A stretch of DNA of 64,000 nt from Plantibacter elymi (nom. nud.) (GCF_900177795.1 NZ_FXWJ01000005.1:434001-498000); one strand, 5' to 3'; shown: positions 52,974 to 63,999, numbered from the stretch's first letter. Program-made: numbers and translations. The notes: generated from the sequence alone by a model not told the origin.

Positions 52974-55529
52974 CTAACAGCTGGTCTTGGAGACCGTCAC
53001 CGTCACCTTGCCGTCCTTGCGCGCCGCCGTACCGGCCGGTGGATCGACGCCGGTCACCTTCGGGGTCGTCGCCGCGGGATCGACCACGCATTTCTGGCCG
53101 ACGTTCGCGAAGCCGGCACCCTGGAGGGCCGCCTTCGCCTCGTCGTACGTCGCGGCGCCGCTCACGTCGGGGACGGTCGCCAGGAGGCCGTTGCTGGTGT
53201 ACACGGTCACGATGGAACCCTTCGGCACCGTGCCCGACGGGTTCGTGCTTGCGGCCTGGCCTGCTGGCAGTGCAGAGTCGCCGGCGCCGCCGTTCGCGAA
53301 GCCGAACCCTGCGTCCTCGAGGAGCTTCTGCGCTTCCTCGATCGTCTTCCCAGCGACGTCCGGCACCTGCACCGACTGGCCGTTGATGAGCGACGGGTCC
53401 GCTTCACCGAACGCGTCGCCGCCGAACTTCGCGTTGGCAACAGCCATGATCTTCGGCCAGATCTCGTGACGCAGCACCGCTACCTGCGTTCCGCTGAAGT
53501 AGGTCCGGCGCAGGTTCACGTGCCCGCTCGCGTTGAAGACGCCGACCACGGTGGCAGCCTTGGTGCTCGCACCGCTCATCCAGGTGGCTTCGTTGTTGTC
53601 GGTCGTGCCGGTCTTGCCGATGAGCGGGATACCGTCGCCGATGCGCGAGCTGACGGCGGTTCCGCCGCCGGAGAACGTCGACTGGAGCGCGACGTTCGCC
53701 GTCGCAGCCACGTTCGTCTCGAGTCCCTGGCGACAGTTCGCCGCAGGTACGGGGATCTCGGTGCCGTCGGGCTTCACGACGCGATCGATCGCGATCGGGT
53801 CGCAGGTGATTCCACCCGCAGCGAAACTCGCGAAGGCGGTCGCCATGCTGAGCGGAGCGATCTCATTCGTGCCGAGCACGGTCGCCGGGGTCTGCACCAG
53901 CGGAGTACCGTCTGCGCGGTGGACCCCCATGGCTTCGGCGGTCTTGCGGATGCCGCAGAGGTCCAGCTGCTTCGCCATCGCGATGAAGCCGGTGTTGATC
54001 GACGCCTTGGTGGACTGTGCTGCCGTGTACTGGCCGCCGTTACCGCCCTCGTCGTTGCCGGGGTTCCAGTCGGACCCGGCGTAGACGGTGCCGCCGTCGG
54101 CGCACGAGTCCTTGAACGTGCCCCAAGGGGAGCGCTTGCGTCCGTCGACGCCCTCGTTCAGGCCGTGACCCTCCTTGAGCCATTCGGCCAGCGTGAAGGT
54201 CTTGTACGTCGATCCGGGTTGGAAGCCGGTCGAGCCGCCGTACTCTTCGTCGGTGTTGTAGTTGACTGCAGAGAAGTTCGCTCCGGTGGCCAGGACGTCG
54301 GGGTCGTTCGAGTAGTCCTTGTTCTGCGCCATCGCGAGGATGCGGCCGGTGCCTGGCTGAACCGTGACCCCGACTGCGCCGATGTCGAGCTGTTCGCTGA
54401 CCTTCGGGATGTACTCGTCGACCGCATTCTGCGCCGCGGCCTGAAGATCGAGGTCGAGCGTCGTGAACACGCTGTAGCCGCCACGGTTGAAGGCCGCCCA
54501 GCGCTCATCCTCGGTGGCGCCGAAGATCGGGTTGTTCTGGAACACGCGTGTGACGTAGTCGCAGAAGAATCCGGCGCCAGGGCTGACGTTGACCGCCGTC
54601 TGGCAACCCGTGCTCGCCGGGTTGATGGTGGGCGTGATCGCCGTCACGATCGCGGCGTCGTACTGCGCCTGCGTGATCTTGCTCTCCTTGATCATCTGAT
54701 CGAGGACGTAGTTCCGGCGTTCGAGGGTGAGCGCATAGCCGTTCGCCGCGCCGTTCGTCTCGCTCTCCGGACGGTCGAGACGCAGGGTCTCCGGGTTGTT
54801 CACGATCGCCATCAGTGCAGCGGCCTGCTCGAGGGTGAGGTTGGCGGCGGAGGTCGCGAAGTAGTAGTTGGCCGCAGCCTCGATGCCGTAGGTGCGGCCG
54901 CCGAAGCCGGCGATGTTGAGGTAGCCGCGCAGGATGTCCTGCTTGCCGTAGCGCTTCTCGAGGCCGATGGCCATGCGCATCTCCTTGAGCTTGCGCTCCG
55001 GGGTCGCCTTCGTCGCCTCTTCGTACGCGGCCTTCATCTTGGCCTCGTCGGTGATCGCTTCGGCCTTCTGCACGAGCACGTTCTTCACGTACTGCTGGGT
55101 GATGGACGAACCACCCTGCAGGTCGCGGCCGGTCGCGCTGATCGCGACGGCGCGGATGGTACCCGTGAGGTCGACGCCACCGTGCTCGTAGAAGCGCGGG
55201 TCTTCAGCGGACACCGCGGCGTCCTTGACGAACTGGTTGATCTGGTCCCAGCCGACCTCGATGCGGTTCTGCTGGTAGAAGGACGCGAGCAGCTGCGGGG
55301 TTCCGGCACTGTCGGTCGCGTAGATGCTCGACTTCTGCGCCAGCTCGTCGAGGCCCAGGTAGTCGGGGATGCCGTCGAAGATGTTGATCGTGCTGTTGGT
55401 CGCCATCCCGGTGACAGCGAGCGCCGGCGTGATGGTGGCGGTGACGAGGACACCCGCTGCGACGCTCAGCCCGAGAAAGCCGAGGAAGCCGCCGAGCACA
55501 CCGGTGGCCGTGCGATGTTGTTGAGGCAT
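52974..55529 (-). CDS. Class A penicillin-binding protein with PASTA domains (PonA2-like)
   Basis: 851 residues. N-terminal membrane anchor (~10-40); GT51 glycosyltransferase (~65-240) with catalytic Glu in SAEDPRFYEHGGVD and QGGSSITQQYVKN; transpeptidase (~350-660) with GSTYKTFTL (Ser nucleophile in STYK), SINTGF and IGKTGTTDNNEATWMSG; then two PASTA domains (PDVAGKTIEEAQKLLEDAG, PDVSGAATYDEAKAALQGAG). It polymerises and cross-links peptidoglycan. The gene immediately upstream encodes a close paralogue without PASTA, indicating a tandem duplication. Confidence 0.94.
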   Translation of the reverse strand: MPQQHRTATGVLGGFLGFLGLSVAAGVLVTATITPALAVTGMATNSTINIFDGIPDYLGLDELAQKSSIYATDSAGTPQLLASFYQQNRIEVGWDQINQFVKDAAVSAEDPRFYEHGGVDLTGTIRAVAISATGRDLQGGSSITQQYVKNVLVQKAEAITDEAKMKAAYEEATKATPERKLKEMRMAIGLEKRYGKQDILRGYLNIAGFGGRTYGIEAAANYYFATSAANLTLEQAAALMAIVNNPETLRLDRPESETNGAANGYALTLERRNYVLDQMIKESKITQAQYDAAIVTAITPTINPASTGCQTAVNVSPGAGFFCDYVTRVFQNNPIFGATEDERWAAFNRGGYSVFTTLDLDLQAAAQNAVDEYIPKVSEQLDIGAVGVTVQPGTGRILAMAQNKDYSNDPDVLATGANFSAVNYNTDEEYGGSTGFQPGSTYKTFTLAEWLKEGHGLNEGVDGRKRSPWGTFKDSCADGGTVYAGSDWNPGNDEGGNGGQYTAAQSTKASINTGFIAMAKQLDLCGIRKTAEAMGVHRADGTPLVQTPATVLGTNEIAPLSMATAFASFAAGGITCDPIAIDRVVKPDGTEIPVPAANCRQGLETNVAATANVALQSTFSGGGTAVSSRIGDGIPLIGKTGTTDNNEATWMSGASTKAATVVGVFNASGHVNLRRTYFSGTQVAVLRHEIWPKIMAVANAKFGGDAFGEADPSLINGQSVQVPDVAGKTIEEAQKLLEDAGFGFANGGAGDSALPAGQAASTNPSGTVPKGSIVTVYTSNGLLATVPDVSGAATYDEAKAALQGAGFANVGQKCVVDPAATTPKVTGVDPPAGTAARKDGKVTVTVSKTSC

Positions 55530-55612
55530 GGATCGATGCTAAGCGACAATCCTGAAAAAGGCCCGCTCAGCGCCGCGTTGAAACCGGATCGTTGCCGCCG
55601 CGCGATGGTCTG

Positions 55613-55647
55613 CGGCTGCCGGGGACGAAGTGTCCGGCAGCCGCATC
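55613..55647 (-). terminator. Hairpin between the two PBP genes
   Basis: GCGGCTGCCGG-GGAC / GTC-CGGCAGCCGC stem with a short GAAGT loop, just past the upstream PBP stop. Confidence 0.7.
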
Positions 55648-55650
55648 CGA

Positions 55651-58002
55651 TCACCCGGGTGAGCCGTTCCCGTTGCCGTTCCCGGCACCGCCGCCGTTCC
55701 CATTACCGTTCCCCGGGGCTGCAGGCCCGCCGTCCTCGCCGGTCCCATCGGTGTCCCCGCCGTCGCCCGGCGCCGGTGTCGGTGCCTCGCTCGGGGCTTG
55801 CGTCGGGTCGGACGTGGGCGTCGGGGCGGGGGTCGAGTCCTCGTCGCTGCCGCCGGAACCGTCGCCCTGCAGCGTGGCTCGATCGGCTTCGGGGAAGTCG
55901 CCGCCCGGGTACTTGGCGAGCGCGGCCGACATGACCGCCGGCCAGATGTAGTGCCGCATGGACGCCACCTGGGTGCCGCCGATGTAGGTGTCGCGGAGGT
56001 TGACGTGCCCGCTGACGTTGAAGGTGCCGACGACCGTCGCTACGGTCGTGCTCGCGCCGCTCATCCAGGTCGCCTCGGCGTTGTCGGTGGTCCCTGTCTT
56101 GCCGATGAGCTCACCATCACCGCGGGTTCGGTTCCCCGACTCTGAAGCCGTACCGTTGGTCACGACGCCCTGGAGCACGTCGTCAGCGGCCGCCGCAACC
56201 TTCGCATCGACGGATTGACGGCAGTTGGCGGAAGGGACCTCGGCGGTTGAGCCGTCGGGCTTCGTGATCGAGTCGATCGCGATCGGGTCGCACGTCTTGC
56301 CGCCGGCGGCGAGCGTCGCGAAGGCGGTCGCCATGCTCAGCGGAGCGACCTCGTTGGTGCCGAGCACGGTCGCGGGGGAGTTGTTCAGTGGCGCGCCGTC
56401 GGCACGGTGCACGCCCATCGACTCGGCGGTCTTGCTGATGTCGCAGAGGTCGAGTTCCTGTGCCATCGCGATGAACGCGGTGTTGATCGACTGCTGCGTG
56501 GCGCGTCTTACGGTGTAGGACCCGGATTCGCCCTCGTCGTTCCGCGGACTCCACCCGGCCTCGGCTTGTTCCGTCCCGCCCGGCACGCAACTGTTGGTGA
56601 AGGTGCCCCAGTCGGATCTCCGGTTGGCGTTGATCGACTCGTTGACGCCCTTGCCCGACTTCAGCCAGTCCGTCAGCGTGAAGATCTTGTACGTCGAACC
56701 GGGCTGGAAGCCACCCGAACCGCCGTACGCCTGATCGGTGTTGTAGTTGATCGCGCTGTAGTTGGCGCCGGTCGCGAGGACGTCGGGGTCCTGCGAGTAG
56801 TCCTTGTTCTGGGCCATCGCGAGGATCCGCCCGCTCCCCGGTTGCACGCTCACCGAAACGGCACCGAGGTCGAGCTCCGTCGTGGTCTTCGGCACGTACT
56901 CGTCGATCGCGGCCTGCGAGGCGTTCTGGAGGTCGAGGTCGAGGGTCGTGAAGACGCTGTACCCGCCACGCTTGAAGTTCGTCCACCGTTCGTCCTGCGT
57001 CGCGCCGAAGATCTCGTTGTTCTGCAGCACCTGGGTCACGTAGTCGCAGAAGTAGGCGGACGACCCGGCCGCGGAACAGCCGGTGATAGGAGGCACGATC
57101 GTCGGGGTGATCGGGATCGCCACCGCGGCGTCGTGCTGCTCCTGGGAGATCTTCTGCTCCTTGAGCATCTGATCGAGCACGTAGTCGCGTCGCGCCTTCG
57201 TCAGGGCGTAGCCGTTCGCCGCGCCGTTGTCGGCGCTGTCGGGCTTGTCGATCCTGAGGTTCTCGGGGTTGTTGACGATGGCCAGCAGCGTCGCAGCCTG
57301 CTCCAGCGTGAGGTTCGCCGCCGTGGTGTTGAAGTAGTAGTTGGACGCGGCCTCGATGCCGTAGACGCGTCCCCCGAAGCCGGAGATGTTGAGGTAGCCG
57401 CGGAGGATGTCCTCCTTGCCGTAGGTCTTCTCGAGCCCGATCGCGAGCCGCATCTCCTTGAGCTTGCGCTCCGGGGTCGTCGCGGTCGCCTCCTCGTAGG
57501 CCGCGTCGCTCTCCTTCTTGTCGGGGATCGCCTCGGCCTTCTGCACCAGGACGTTCTTCACGTACTGCTGGGTGATGGAGGAGCCACCCTGCGTCGATCC
57601 TCCGGCGGCGTTGTTGACGACCGCGCGGACGGTGCCCGCGAGGTCGATGCCACCGTGCTCGAAGAAGCGGGGGTCCTCAGCCGAGACCGCCGCGTCCTTG
57701 GCGAACTGGGAGATCTGGTCCCAGCTGTCCTCGATGCGGTTCTGGTCGTAGAAGGACGCGAGCAGCACCGGGTTGCCGGCGGAGTCCTTGGCGTAGATGC
57801 TCGACTTCTGCGCGAGCGAGTCGAGTTGGAGGTAGTCGGGGAGGCCGTCGAAGACGGAGATGCCCGTGGAGGTGGCGAGGCCGGTCATCGCGATGGCAGG
57901 GGTGACTGCGGCGGTGGCGAGGACACCGGCGGCGACGCTCAAGCCGACGAAGCCGAGGACGCTCTGCGCGACCGTCTTCGCGGGGGTACGTGGTTCAGGC
58001 AT
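55651..58002 (-). CDS. Class A penicillin-binding protein, paralogue without PASTA domains
   Basis: 783 residues. Same plan as the downstream PBP: anchor, GT51 (SAEDPRFFEHGGID, QGGSSITQQYVKN), transpeptidase (GSTYKIFTLTDWL, SINTAFIAMAQ, IGKTGTTDNAEATWMSG). Large stretches are near-identical in protein. Instead of PASTA it ends in a Pro/Thr/Glu-rich then Gly/Asn-rich tail (APTPAPGDGGDTDGT..., NGNGNGGGAGNGNGNG). The different tails suggest division of labour in localisation or muropeptide sensing. It is divergent from the DUF4177 gene. Confidence 0.93.
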   Translation of the reverse strand: MPEPRTPAKTVAQSVLGFVGLSVAAGVLATAAVTPAIAMTGLATSTGISVFDGLPDYLQLDSLAQKSSIYAKDSAGNPVLLASFYDQNRIEDSWDQISQFAKDAAVSAEDPRFFEHGGIDLAGTVRAVVNNAAGGSTQGGSSITQQYVKNVLVQKAEAIPDKKESDAAYEEATATTPERKLKEMRLAIGLEKTYGKEDILRGYLNISGFGGRVYGIEAASNYYFNTTAANLTLEQAATLLAIVNNPENLRIDKPDSADNGAANGYALTKARRDYVLDQMLKEQKISQEQHDAAVAIPITPTIVPPITGCSAAGSSAYFCDYVTQVLQNNEIFGATQDERWTNFKRGGYSVFTTLDLDLQNASQAAIDEYVPKTTTELDLGAVSVSVQPGSGRILAMAQNKDYSQDPDVLATGANYSAINYNTDQAYGGSGGFQPGSTYKIFTLTDWLKSGKGVNESINANRRSDWGTFTNSCVPGGTEQAEAGWSPRNDEGESGSYTVRRATQQSINTAFIAMAQELDLCDISKTAESMGVHRADGAPLNNSPATVLGTNEVAPLSMATAFATLAAGGKTCDPIAIDSITKPDGSTAEVPSANCRQSVDAKVAAAADDVLQGVVTNGTASESGNRTRGDGELIGKTGTTDNAEATWMSGASTTVATVVGTFNVSGHVNLRDTYIGGTQVASMRHYIWPAVMSAALAKYPGGDFPEADRATLQGDGSGGSDEDSTPAPTPTSDPTQAPSEAPTPAPGDGGDTDGTGEDGGPAAPGNGNGNGGGAGNGNGNGSPG

Positions 58003-58110
58003 AGGATCGAAGGTAAGCGGGGAAACTGTGAGCGAGCTTCACTTGGGGCTCGCCATGAAGATCCCCTGCGCGTCCGCCTCTCCGTGCGGAGCGCCCGATC
58101 GAGGAGAGAC

Positions 58111-58266
58111 ATGACCCGCTGGGAGTACCTCACCACGCCGTTGATGATCCACAACACGGCTGCCATTCTGAACAACTGGGGCGGGGAGGGTTGGGAGCTC
58201 GTCCAGGTCGTCACCGGTCCGGAGGGTGGGCTCGTCGCCTACCTCAAGCGCCCCATCGCCGACTGA
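58111..58266 (+). CDS. DUF4177 domain small protein
   Basis: 51 residues; ATG at 58111 with GAGGAG upstream. MTRWEYLTTPLMIHN...LNNWGGEGWELVQVV...GLVAYLKRP fits DUF4177 (W-E-Y start, G-W-E-L-V core). RidA follows 22 nt later. The DUF4177-RidA pair beside a class A PBP is conserved in actinobacteria (Rv3678A-Rv3678c region). Function unknown. Confidence 0.82.
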   Translation: MTRWEYLTTPLMIHNTAAILNNWGGEGWELVQVVTGPEGGLVAYLKRPIAD

Positions 58267-58288
58267 CCCGACGCCCGGAGGAACCCCC

Positions 58289-58759
58289 ATGTCCCAGATC
58301 GCCGACCGACTCGCCGAGCTCGGTATCACCCTGCCCACCGTCGTCCCGCCCGTCGCCGCCTACATTCCGGCGGTGGTCTCAGGCGACCACGTCTTCACCT
58401 CGGGCCAGCTGCCCATGACCGACGGCAAGCTCCCCGCCACCGGCAAGGTCGGTGAGGGCGACGGACTCGTCTCGCCCGCCGACGCCAAGGCGTACGCCCG
58501 GACGTGCGCGCTCAACGCGCTCGCCGCGGTGGAGAGCCAGATCGGCTCGCTCGACCGCGTCACCCGCATTGTGAAGGTCGTCGGCTTCGTCGCCTCCGAC
58601 CCGGCGTTCACCGGCCAGCCCGGTGTCATCAACGGTGCGTCAGAGGTCCTCGGCGAGATCTTCGGCGATCTCGGCGTGCACGCCAGATCCGCCGTCGGCG
58701 TCGCCGTGCTCCCGCTCGACTCGCCCGTCGAGGTGGAGCTCATCGTCGAGTTCGCGTAG
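58289..58759 (+). CDS. RidA family protein
   Basis: 156 residues; ATG at 58289 after CCCGGAGGAACCCCC. YjgF/YER057c/UK114 fold: YIPAVVSGDHVFTSGQLPM, AKAYARTCALNALAAVESQIG, and C-terminal ARSAVGVAVLPLDSPVEVEL with the conserved Arg that binds the substrate carboxylate. RidA proteins hydrolyse reactive enamine/imine intermediates from PLP enzymes. It belongs to a longer RidA subgroup (~155 residues), so deaminase activity is likely but not certain. Confidence 0.88.
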   Translation: MSQIADRLAELGITLPTVVPPVAAYIPAVVSGDHVFTSGQLPMTDGKLPATGKVGEGDGLVSPADAKAYARTCALNALAAVESQIGSLDRVTRIVKVVGFVASDPAFTGQPGVINGASEVLGEIFGDLGVHARSAVGVAVLPLDSPVEVELIVEFA

Positions 58760-58777
58760 CGCCTCCCCGCGCCACAT

Positions 58778-58822
58778 GCACGAGAGCCGGGCGGAATGAC
58801 TGATTCCGTCCGGCTCTCGTGC
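58778..58822. terminator. Bidirectional terminator between ridA and acs genes
   Basis: 20-nt arms (58778-58797 / 58803-58822), one mismatch, 5-nt loop, between convergent genes. Confidence 0.85.
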
Positions 58823-58835
58823 TTGGAACGTCGGG

Positions 58836-60827
<1,992 letters not shown>

Positions 60828-61020
60828 CGTGTGTGTCTCGCTCCCTTGCGAATCCGCGTTCCTGACCCGACCTGCCGAGGCGGGTCGAGTCCGTGCCATG
60901 CACGAGCGTAGCGCGTTCTCGGTTGCGGATTTGTCACTCATCCGAACAAACTCGTTGGCCCAGTCTGTGAATGATCTGGGCATGGTAGGGAAACCACTCG
61001 ATCTGGGGTCGTCTGAGTGC

Positions 61021-61048
61021 TTGTGTTCACCGTCGACTGGCGTACACT
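61021..61048 (+). promoter_or_regulatory. Promoter of the 6C sRNA
   Basis: TTGTGT, 16 bp, TACACT, placing the transcript start near 61055. Confidence 0.6.
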
Positions 61049-61054
61049 TGGACC

Positions 61055-61150
61055 CGGCCGAATACACATTCGTGCATGCAGTGCCAGCGATTCCCCCCAA
61101 TCCGGCACTGTAGAGGCGGCACCCATTCCCCCCAATGGGTGCCGCCTTCT
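61055..61150 (+). ncRNA. 6C small RNA
   Basis: Two consecutive hairpins each present a loop of six C residues. The first is CAGTGCC-agc-GATT-CCCCCC-AATC-c-GGCACTG (61079-61110). The second has a perfect 13-bp stem GGCGGCACCCATT / AATGGGTGCCGCC around CCCCCC (61115-61146), followed by TTCTTCT, so it also ends transcription. This is the hallmark of the actinobacterial 6C RNA family, a regulator thought to act by pairing its C-rich loops with G-rich mRNA sites. The exact 5' end is inferred from the upstream promoter. The rest of the 60828-61238 gap holds promoters for acs and satD only. Confidence 0.88.
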
Positions 61151-61202
61151 TCTGTCTCCGGCGCCGGCTGCAGGCGGCCGAGGTCGATCATCGGAATATT
61201 GC

Positions 61203-61232
61203 TTATAGTTCTGCCACTATCAGCTCTATGCT
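61203..61232 (+). promoter_or_regulatory. Leaderless promoter and inverted repeat of the satD gene
   Basis: TATGCT (61227-61232) ends 6 nt before the ATG. Just upstream lies ATAGT-TCTGCC-ACTAT (61205-61220), a possible autoregulatory site for the HTH of SatD. Confidence 0.5.
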
Positions 61233-61238
61233 TCTGAC

Positions 61239-61883
61239 ATGACCGATCTCGTGCTGGCCGTCGTCGTCGACATCGTCGGTTCCCGCCGTCTCGACGATCG
61301 CAACCGCGCTCAACGCGCGATCCAGGACGTCTTCCTCCAGGTGGAGGCCACCTGGCAGGCCGAGCAGCCGCTGCGTCCCACGGTCGGCGACGAGTTCCAG
61401 GTCGTGTACGCGGACGTCGCGACCGCGCTGCGGGCCACCACCCTCGCGCGGCTCCTGTTCCCCGAGGGGGTCGACTGCCGGTTCGGCCTCGGCTGGGGCG
61501 AAGTCACGGACATCGACGCCGGGCAGGACGCCATCATCCAGGACGGCTCCGCCTGGTGGCGGGCCCGAGCCGCCATCGACGAGGCGCATCGTCGGGAGGA
61601 CAAACGTCAGCCGTACCTGCGATCGTGGTTCGAGGGCGAAGCGCCCCAGGACGGAGACGCCATCGTGAACGCACTCCTCACCTTGCGCGACCACACGATC
61701 GATCAGATGCGGAACCCCCGACAGCGACAGCTCGCCGCGGGCGCGCTCCTCGGCCGATCGCAGGAGTCGATGGCGGCCGACGTCGGCATCTCGCAGTCCG
61801 CGGTGTCGCAGAACCTGCAACGATCGGGCGGCGCCGCGCTCGTCTCGGCCCTCGACCTGCTCGCCGGAGCGCCGACTCGATGA
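61239..61883 (+). CDS. SatD-family protein with C-terminal HTH
   Basis: 214 residues; leaderless ATG at 61239. N-terminal DIVGSRRLDDR and RPTVGDEFQVVYADV motifs match the SatD family (named from a Streptococcus stress locus). The C-terminus (~165-205) is an HTH (QLAAGALLGRSQESMAADVG, SQSAVSQNLQRSGG), suggesting it regulates transcription, perhaps its own. It overlaps the next membrane-protein gene by ATGA, the usual partner arrangement. Biochemical role is unknown. Confidence 0.8.
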   Translation: MTDLVLAVVVDIVGSRRLDDRNRAQRAIQDVFLQVEATWQAEQPLRPTVGDEFQVVYADVATALRATTLARLLFPEGVDCRFGLGWGEVTDIDAGQDAIIQDGSAWWRARAAIDEAHRREDKRQPYLRSWFEGEAPQDGDAIVNALLTLRDHTIDQMRNPRQRQLAAGALLGRSQESMAADVGISQSAVSQNLQRSGGAALVSALDLLAGAPTR

Positions 61884-62677
61884 CCACGGCCGTCCTGCTG
61901 CTCATGATCGGGGTCGTCGACATCTGTCGTGGACTGATCCGCGGCCCGCGCTGGTCGCCGGCGGTCGGGCTGGTGGTGGTCTGGCTGCTCGCCGTGTCGG
62001 GCCTCGGGCTCGACTGGTGGTGGCCGACGCTGACCGCCCTCGTCGCCCTCGGATGGATCGTGGCCATGCCGTCCTCGGACACCTCGCGACCACGCGGACT
62101 CTGGCCCGTGCTCCTGCTCGGTCTCCTCGTCGTCGCCTCCGCACTCGTGTTCGGTGCGGGCGGGACAGCCGACAGCCCCGCAGCGCAGGTGTACGCGGGG
62201 TTCGACCTCGGCGTGCTGCAGGAGGTGCCCCTGGCCCTCGCCGTCGCAGCCGGATCCACGCTCGTCTTCCTCACGCGGAGCAGCAACCTCATCGTGCGGG
62301 CGTCGCTGCGCCGCGCGCGTGAGGACGATGAGCCGCAACCGACCGCGACGCCCGCCTCCGCTTGGACGGTCAAGATCCGCGGTCGCGAATGGGGGAGCGT
62401 CGAGCAGGGCGGCGTGCCGCGGCGTCCGACGACCCAGCTGCTCGGCGGCCGACTCATCGGCCCGCTCGAACGGGTCTTCATCGTCGTCCTCGCGCTGAGT
62501 GGCACCGGCATGGTGATCGCCGCCCTCGTCGCGGCCAAGGGCATCGTGCGCTTCCCGGAGATCTCCGAGGATCGCGGGGTCGGCGGCAAGGCGGAGGAGT
62601 TCCTCGTCGGCAGCTTCACGAGCTGGGCGATCGCCGCTGCTGCGGTGCTCTACCTCTGGGTGATCGCGGCCGGGTGA
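61880..62677 (+). CDS. Membrane protein partner of SatD
   Basis: 265 residues; ATG at 61880 within the satD stop. Helices at about 1-20, 25-45, 50-68, 76-94, a longer one near 100-125, then a soluble loop (RAREDDEPQ...GREWGSVEQGGVPRRP) and two C-terminal helices (VFIVVLALSGTGMVIAALV; SFTSWAIAAAAVLYLWVIA). It belongs to a conserved but unnamed type encoded with SatD. A bidirectional terminator follows. Confidence 0.75.
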   Translation: MTTAVLLLMIGVVDICRGLIRGPRWSPAVGLVVVWLLAVSGLGLDWWWPTLTALVALGWIVAMPSSDTSRPRGLWPVLLLGLLVVASALVFGAGGTADSPAAQVYAGFDLGVLQEVPLALAVAAGSTLVFLTRSSNLIVRASLRRAREDDEPQPTATPASAWTVKIRGREWGSVEQGGVPRRPTTQLLGGRLIGPLERVFIVVLALSGTGMVIAALVAAKGIVRFPEISEDRGVGGKAEEFLVGSFTSWAIAAAAVLYLWVIAAG

Positions 62678-62682
62678 GGCGC

Positions 62683-62718
62683 CACGGGGTCCCGCATCGG
62701 TTCGCGCGGGACCCCGTG
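62683..62718. terminator. Bidirectional terminator between convergent genes
   Basis: Perfect 13-bp stem CACGGGGTCCCGC / GCGGGACCCCGTG, 10-nt loop, ending 2 bp before the ribokinase stop. Confidence 0.85.
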
Positions 62719-62720
62719 CC

Positions 62721-63644
62721 TCATCGCTGCTCGAGGAAGGCCGCGAGCTGCTGCTGGTCGGGGTACGACGCCTGGGCGCCGGCCCCGGTCGCCGCGTAGC
62801 TGCCGACGGTCGAGGCGAATCGAGCCGCGTCGACGAGTTCGTCGCCGGCAGCGAGTCGCAGCGCGAGGGCGCCCATGAACGCGTCGCCGCAGCCGGTGGT
62901 GTCGACGGCGTCCACCGTCGGCGACGGCACCGACGTCGGGTCGGCCTCGCCGTCGATCACGACACTGCCTGCGGCCCCGGTCGTGACGACGGCTCGTCGG
63001 ATGCCGTGACTGCGCAGCGCCGTGGCGGTCGCCTCCCACCCGGCCTCCTCCGGGTCGACCCCTGCCAGGTCGGCCGCCTCGTGCTCGTTCACGAGCAGGA
63101 CGCCGGTCGACTGGAGGAGCTCCTCGGGCACCGGACCGTAGGGGGAGAGGTTGAGGAGCACGAGCGCGCCGGCCGCAGCGCCCCGCCGGGCCGTCTCGAG
63201 CACGGTGTCGATCGGCACCTCGAGGCACAGGCAGGCGACGCCGGCACCGTCGAGCGCCGTCCACGCCTCGCCGATCCGATCCTGCGTGAGGGTGCCGTTC
63301 GCCCCGGGCGACACGATGATCGTGTTCTCCCCGGCGTCGTCGACGGTGATGACCGCGGTACCCGTCGCGGCGTCGTCACGTCGGGCGATCCGGGTGACGT
63401 CGACCCCGGAGCTCGAGAGCGACTCGAGCAGGAGGGCCCCGTGTGGGTCGTCGCCGACCGCGCCGACCATGGTGACGTCGCCGCCGAGTCTGCCCGCGGC
63501 GACCGCCTGGTTGGCGCCCTTGCCGCCGGGGATGACGGCCAGTTCGGATCCCGTGAGCGTCTCCCCGGGCTGCGGGAAGCGTGCCGTGCGGACGACGAGG
63601 TCCGCGTTCAAGGACCCGACGACGACGATGCGTGGACTCTGCAT
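62721..63644 (-). CDS. rbsK: Ribokinase (PfkB family)
   Basis: 307 residues; ATG at 63644 with AGGAAGG upstream. It phosphorylates ribose to ribose 5-phosphate. Motifs: VVVGSLNADLVVRTARFPQPGE, PGGKGANQAVAAGRLGG (~41), and DTTGCGDAFMGALALRLAAG with catalytic Asp (~255). RbsK is the best match; related nucleoside kinases cannot be excluded. It is 10 nt after an MFS transporter gene, which probably brings in the sugar or nucleoside. Confidence 0.9.
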   Translation of the reverse strand: MQSPRIVVVGSLNADLVVRTARFPQPGETLTGSELAVIPGGKGANQAVAAGRLGGDVTMVGAVGDDPHGALLLESLSSSGVDVTRIARRDDAATGTAVITVDDAGENTIIVSPGANGTLTQDRIGEAWTALDGAGVACLCLEVPIDTVLETARRGAAAGALVLLNLSPYGPVPEELLQSTGVLLVNEHEAADLAGVDPEEAGWEATATALRSHGIRRAVVTTGAAGSVVIDGEADPTSVPSPTVDAVDTTGCGDAFMGALALRLAAGDELVDAARFASTVGSYAATGAGAQASYPDQQQLAAFLEQR

Positions 63645-63654
63645 GATGACCTTC

Positions 63655-63999
63655 CTACGCTGCCGAGGCGGTCTCGGCCGGACGGACCTCGGCGCTCGCG
63701 GGTTTCGGGATGAGGAACGACACCAGCAGGGCGACCGCGGTGATGCCCGCGCCGACCAGCATGGCACTCGTGTACCCGGCCGTCGACGTCCCTCCGGCGG
63801 GCGCGACGGCGATCTGGACGGCGGGGAGGACGACGAAGCTGAGGCCGGCGCCCAGGTTGAAGGCGCCCGCGTTCAGCCCGGGCAGGAAGCCCGGGTTCTC
63901 CTTCGGTGACAGGACGATGCCCAGCCCGTTGAGCATGATGTTGCCGATGCCCGCGTACGTCGCACCGATGAGGACGGTCGTCGCGATGAGGACGGGGAG
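63655..63999 (-). CDS. MFS transporter, C-terminal part (start outside window)
   Basis: The frame is open to the window edge. It shows three C-terminal helices (LPVLIATTVLIGATYAGIG, AFNLGAGLSFVVLPAVQI, SAMLVGAGITAVALLVSFLI) with a SPKENPGFLPGLNAGAF loop, typical of the second half of major facilitator permeases. The ribokinase gene directly downstream in the same operon points to ribose or nucleoside uptake. Substrate is not visible. Confidence 0.7.
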   Translation of the reverse strand, partial: LPVLIATTVLIGATYAGIGNIMLNGLGIVLSPKENPGFLPGLNAGAFNLGAGLSFVVLPAVQIAVAPAGGTSTAGYTSAMLVGAGITAVALLVSFLIPKPASAEVRPAETASAA

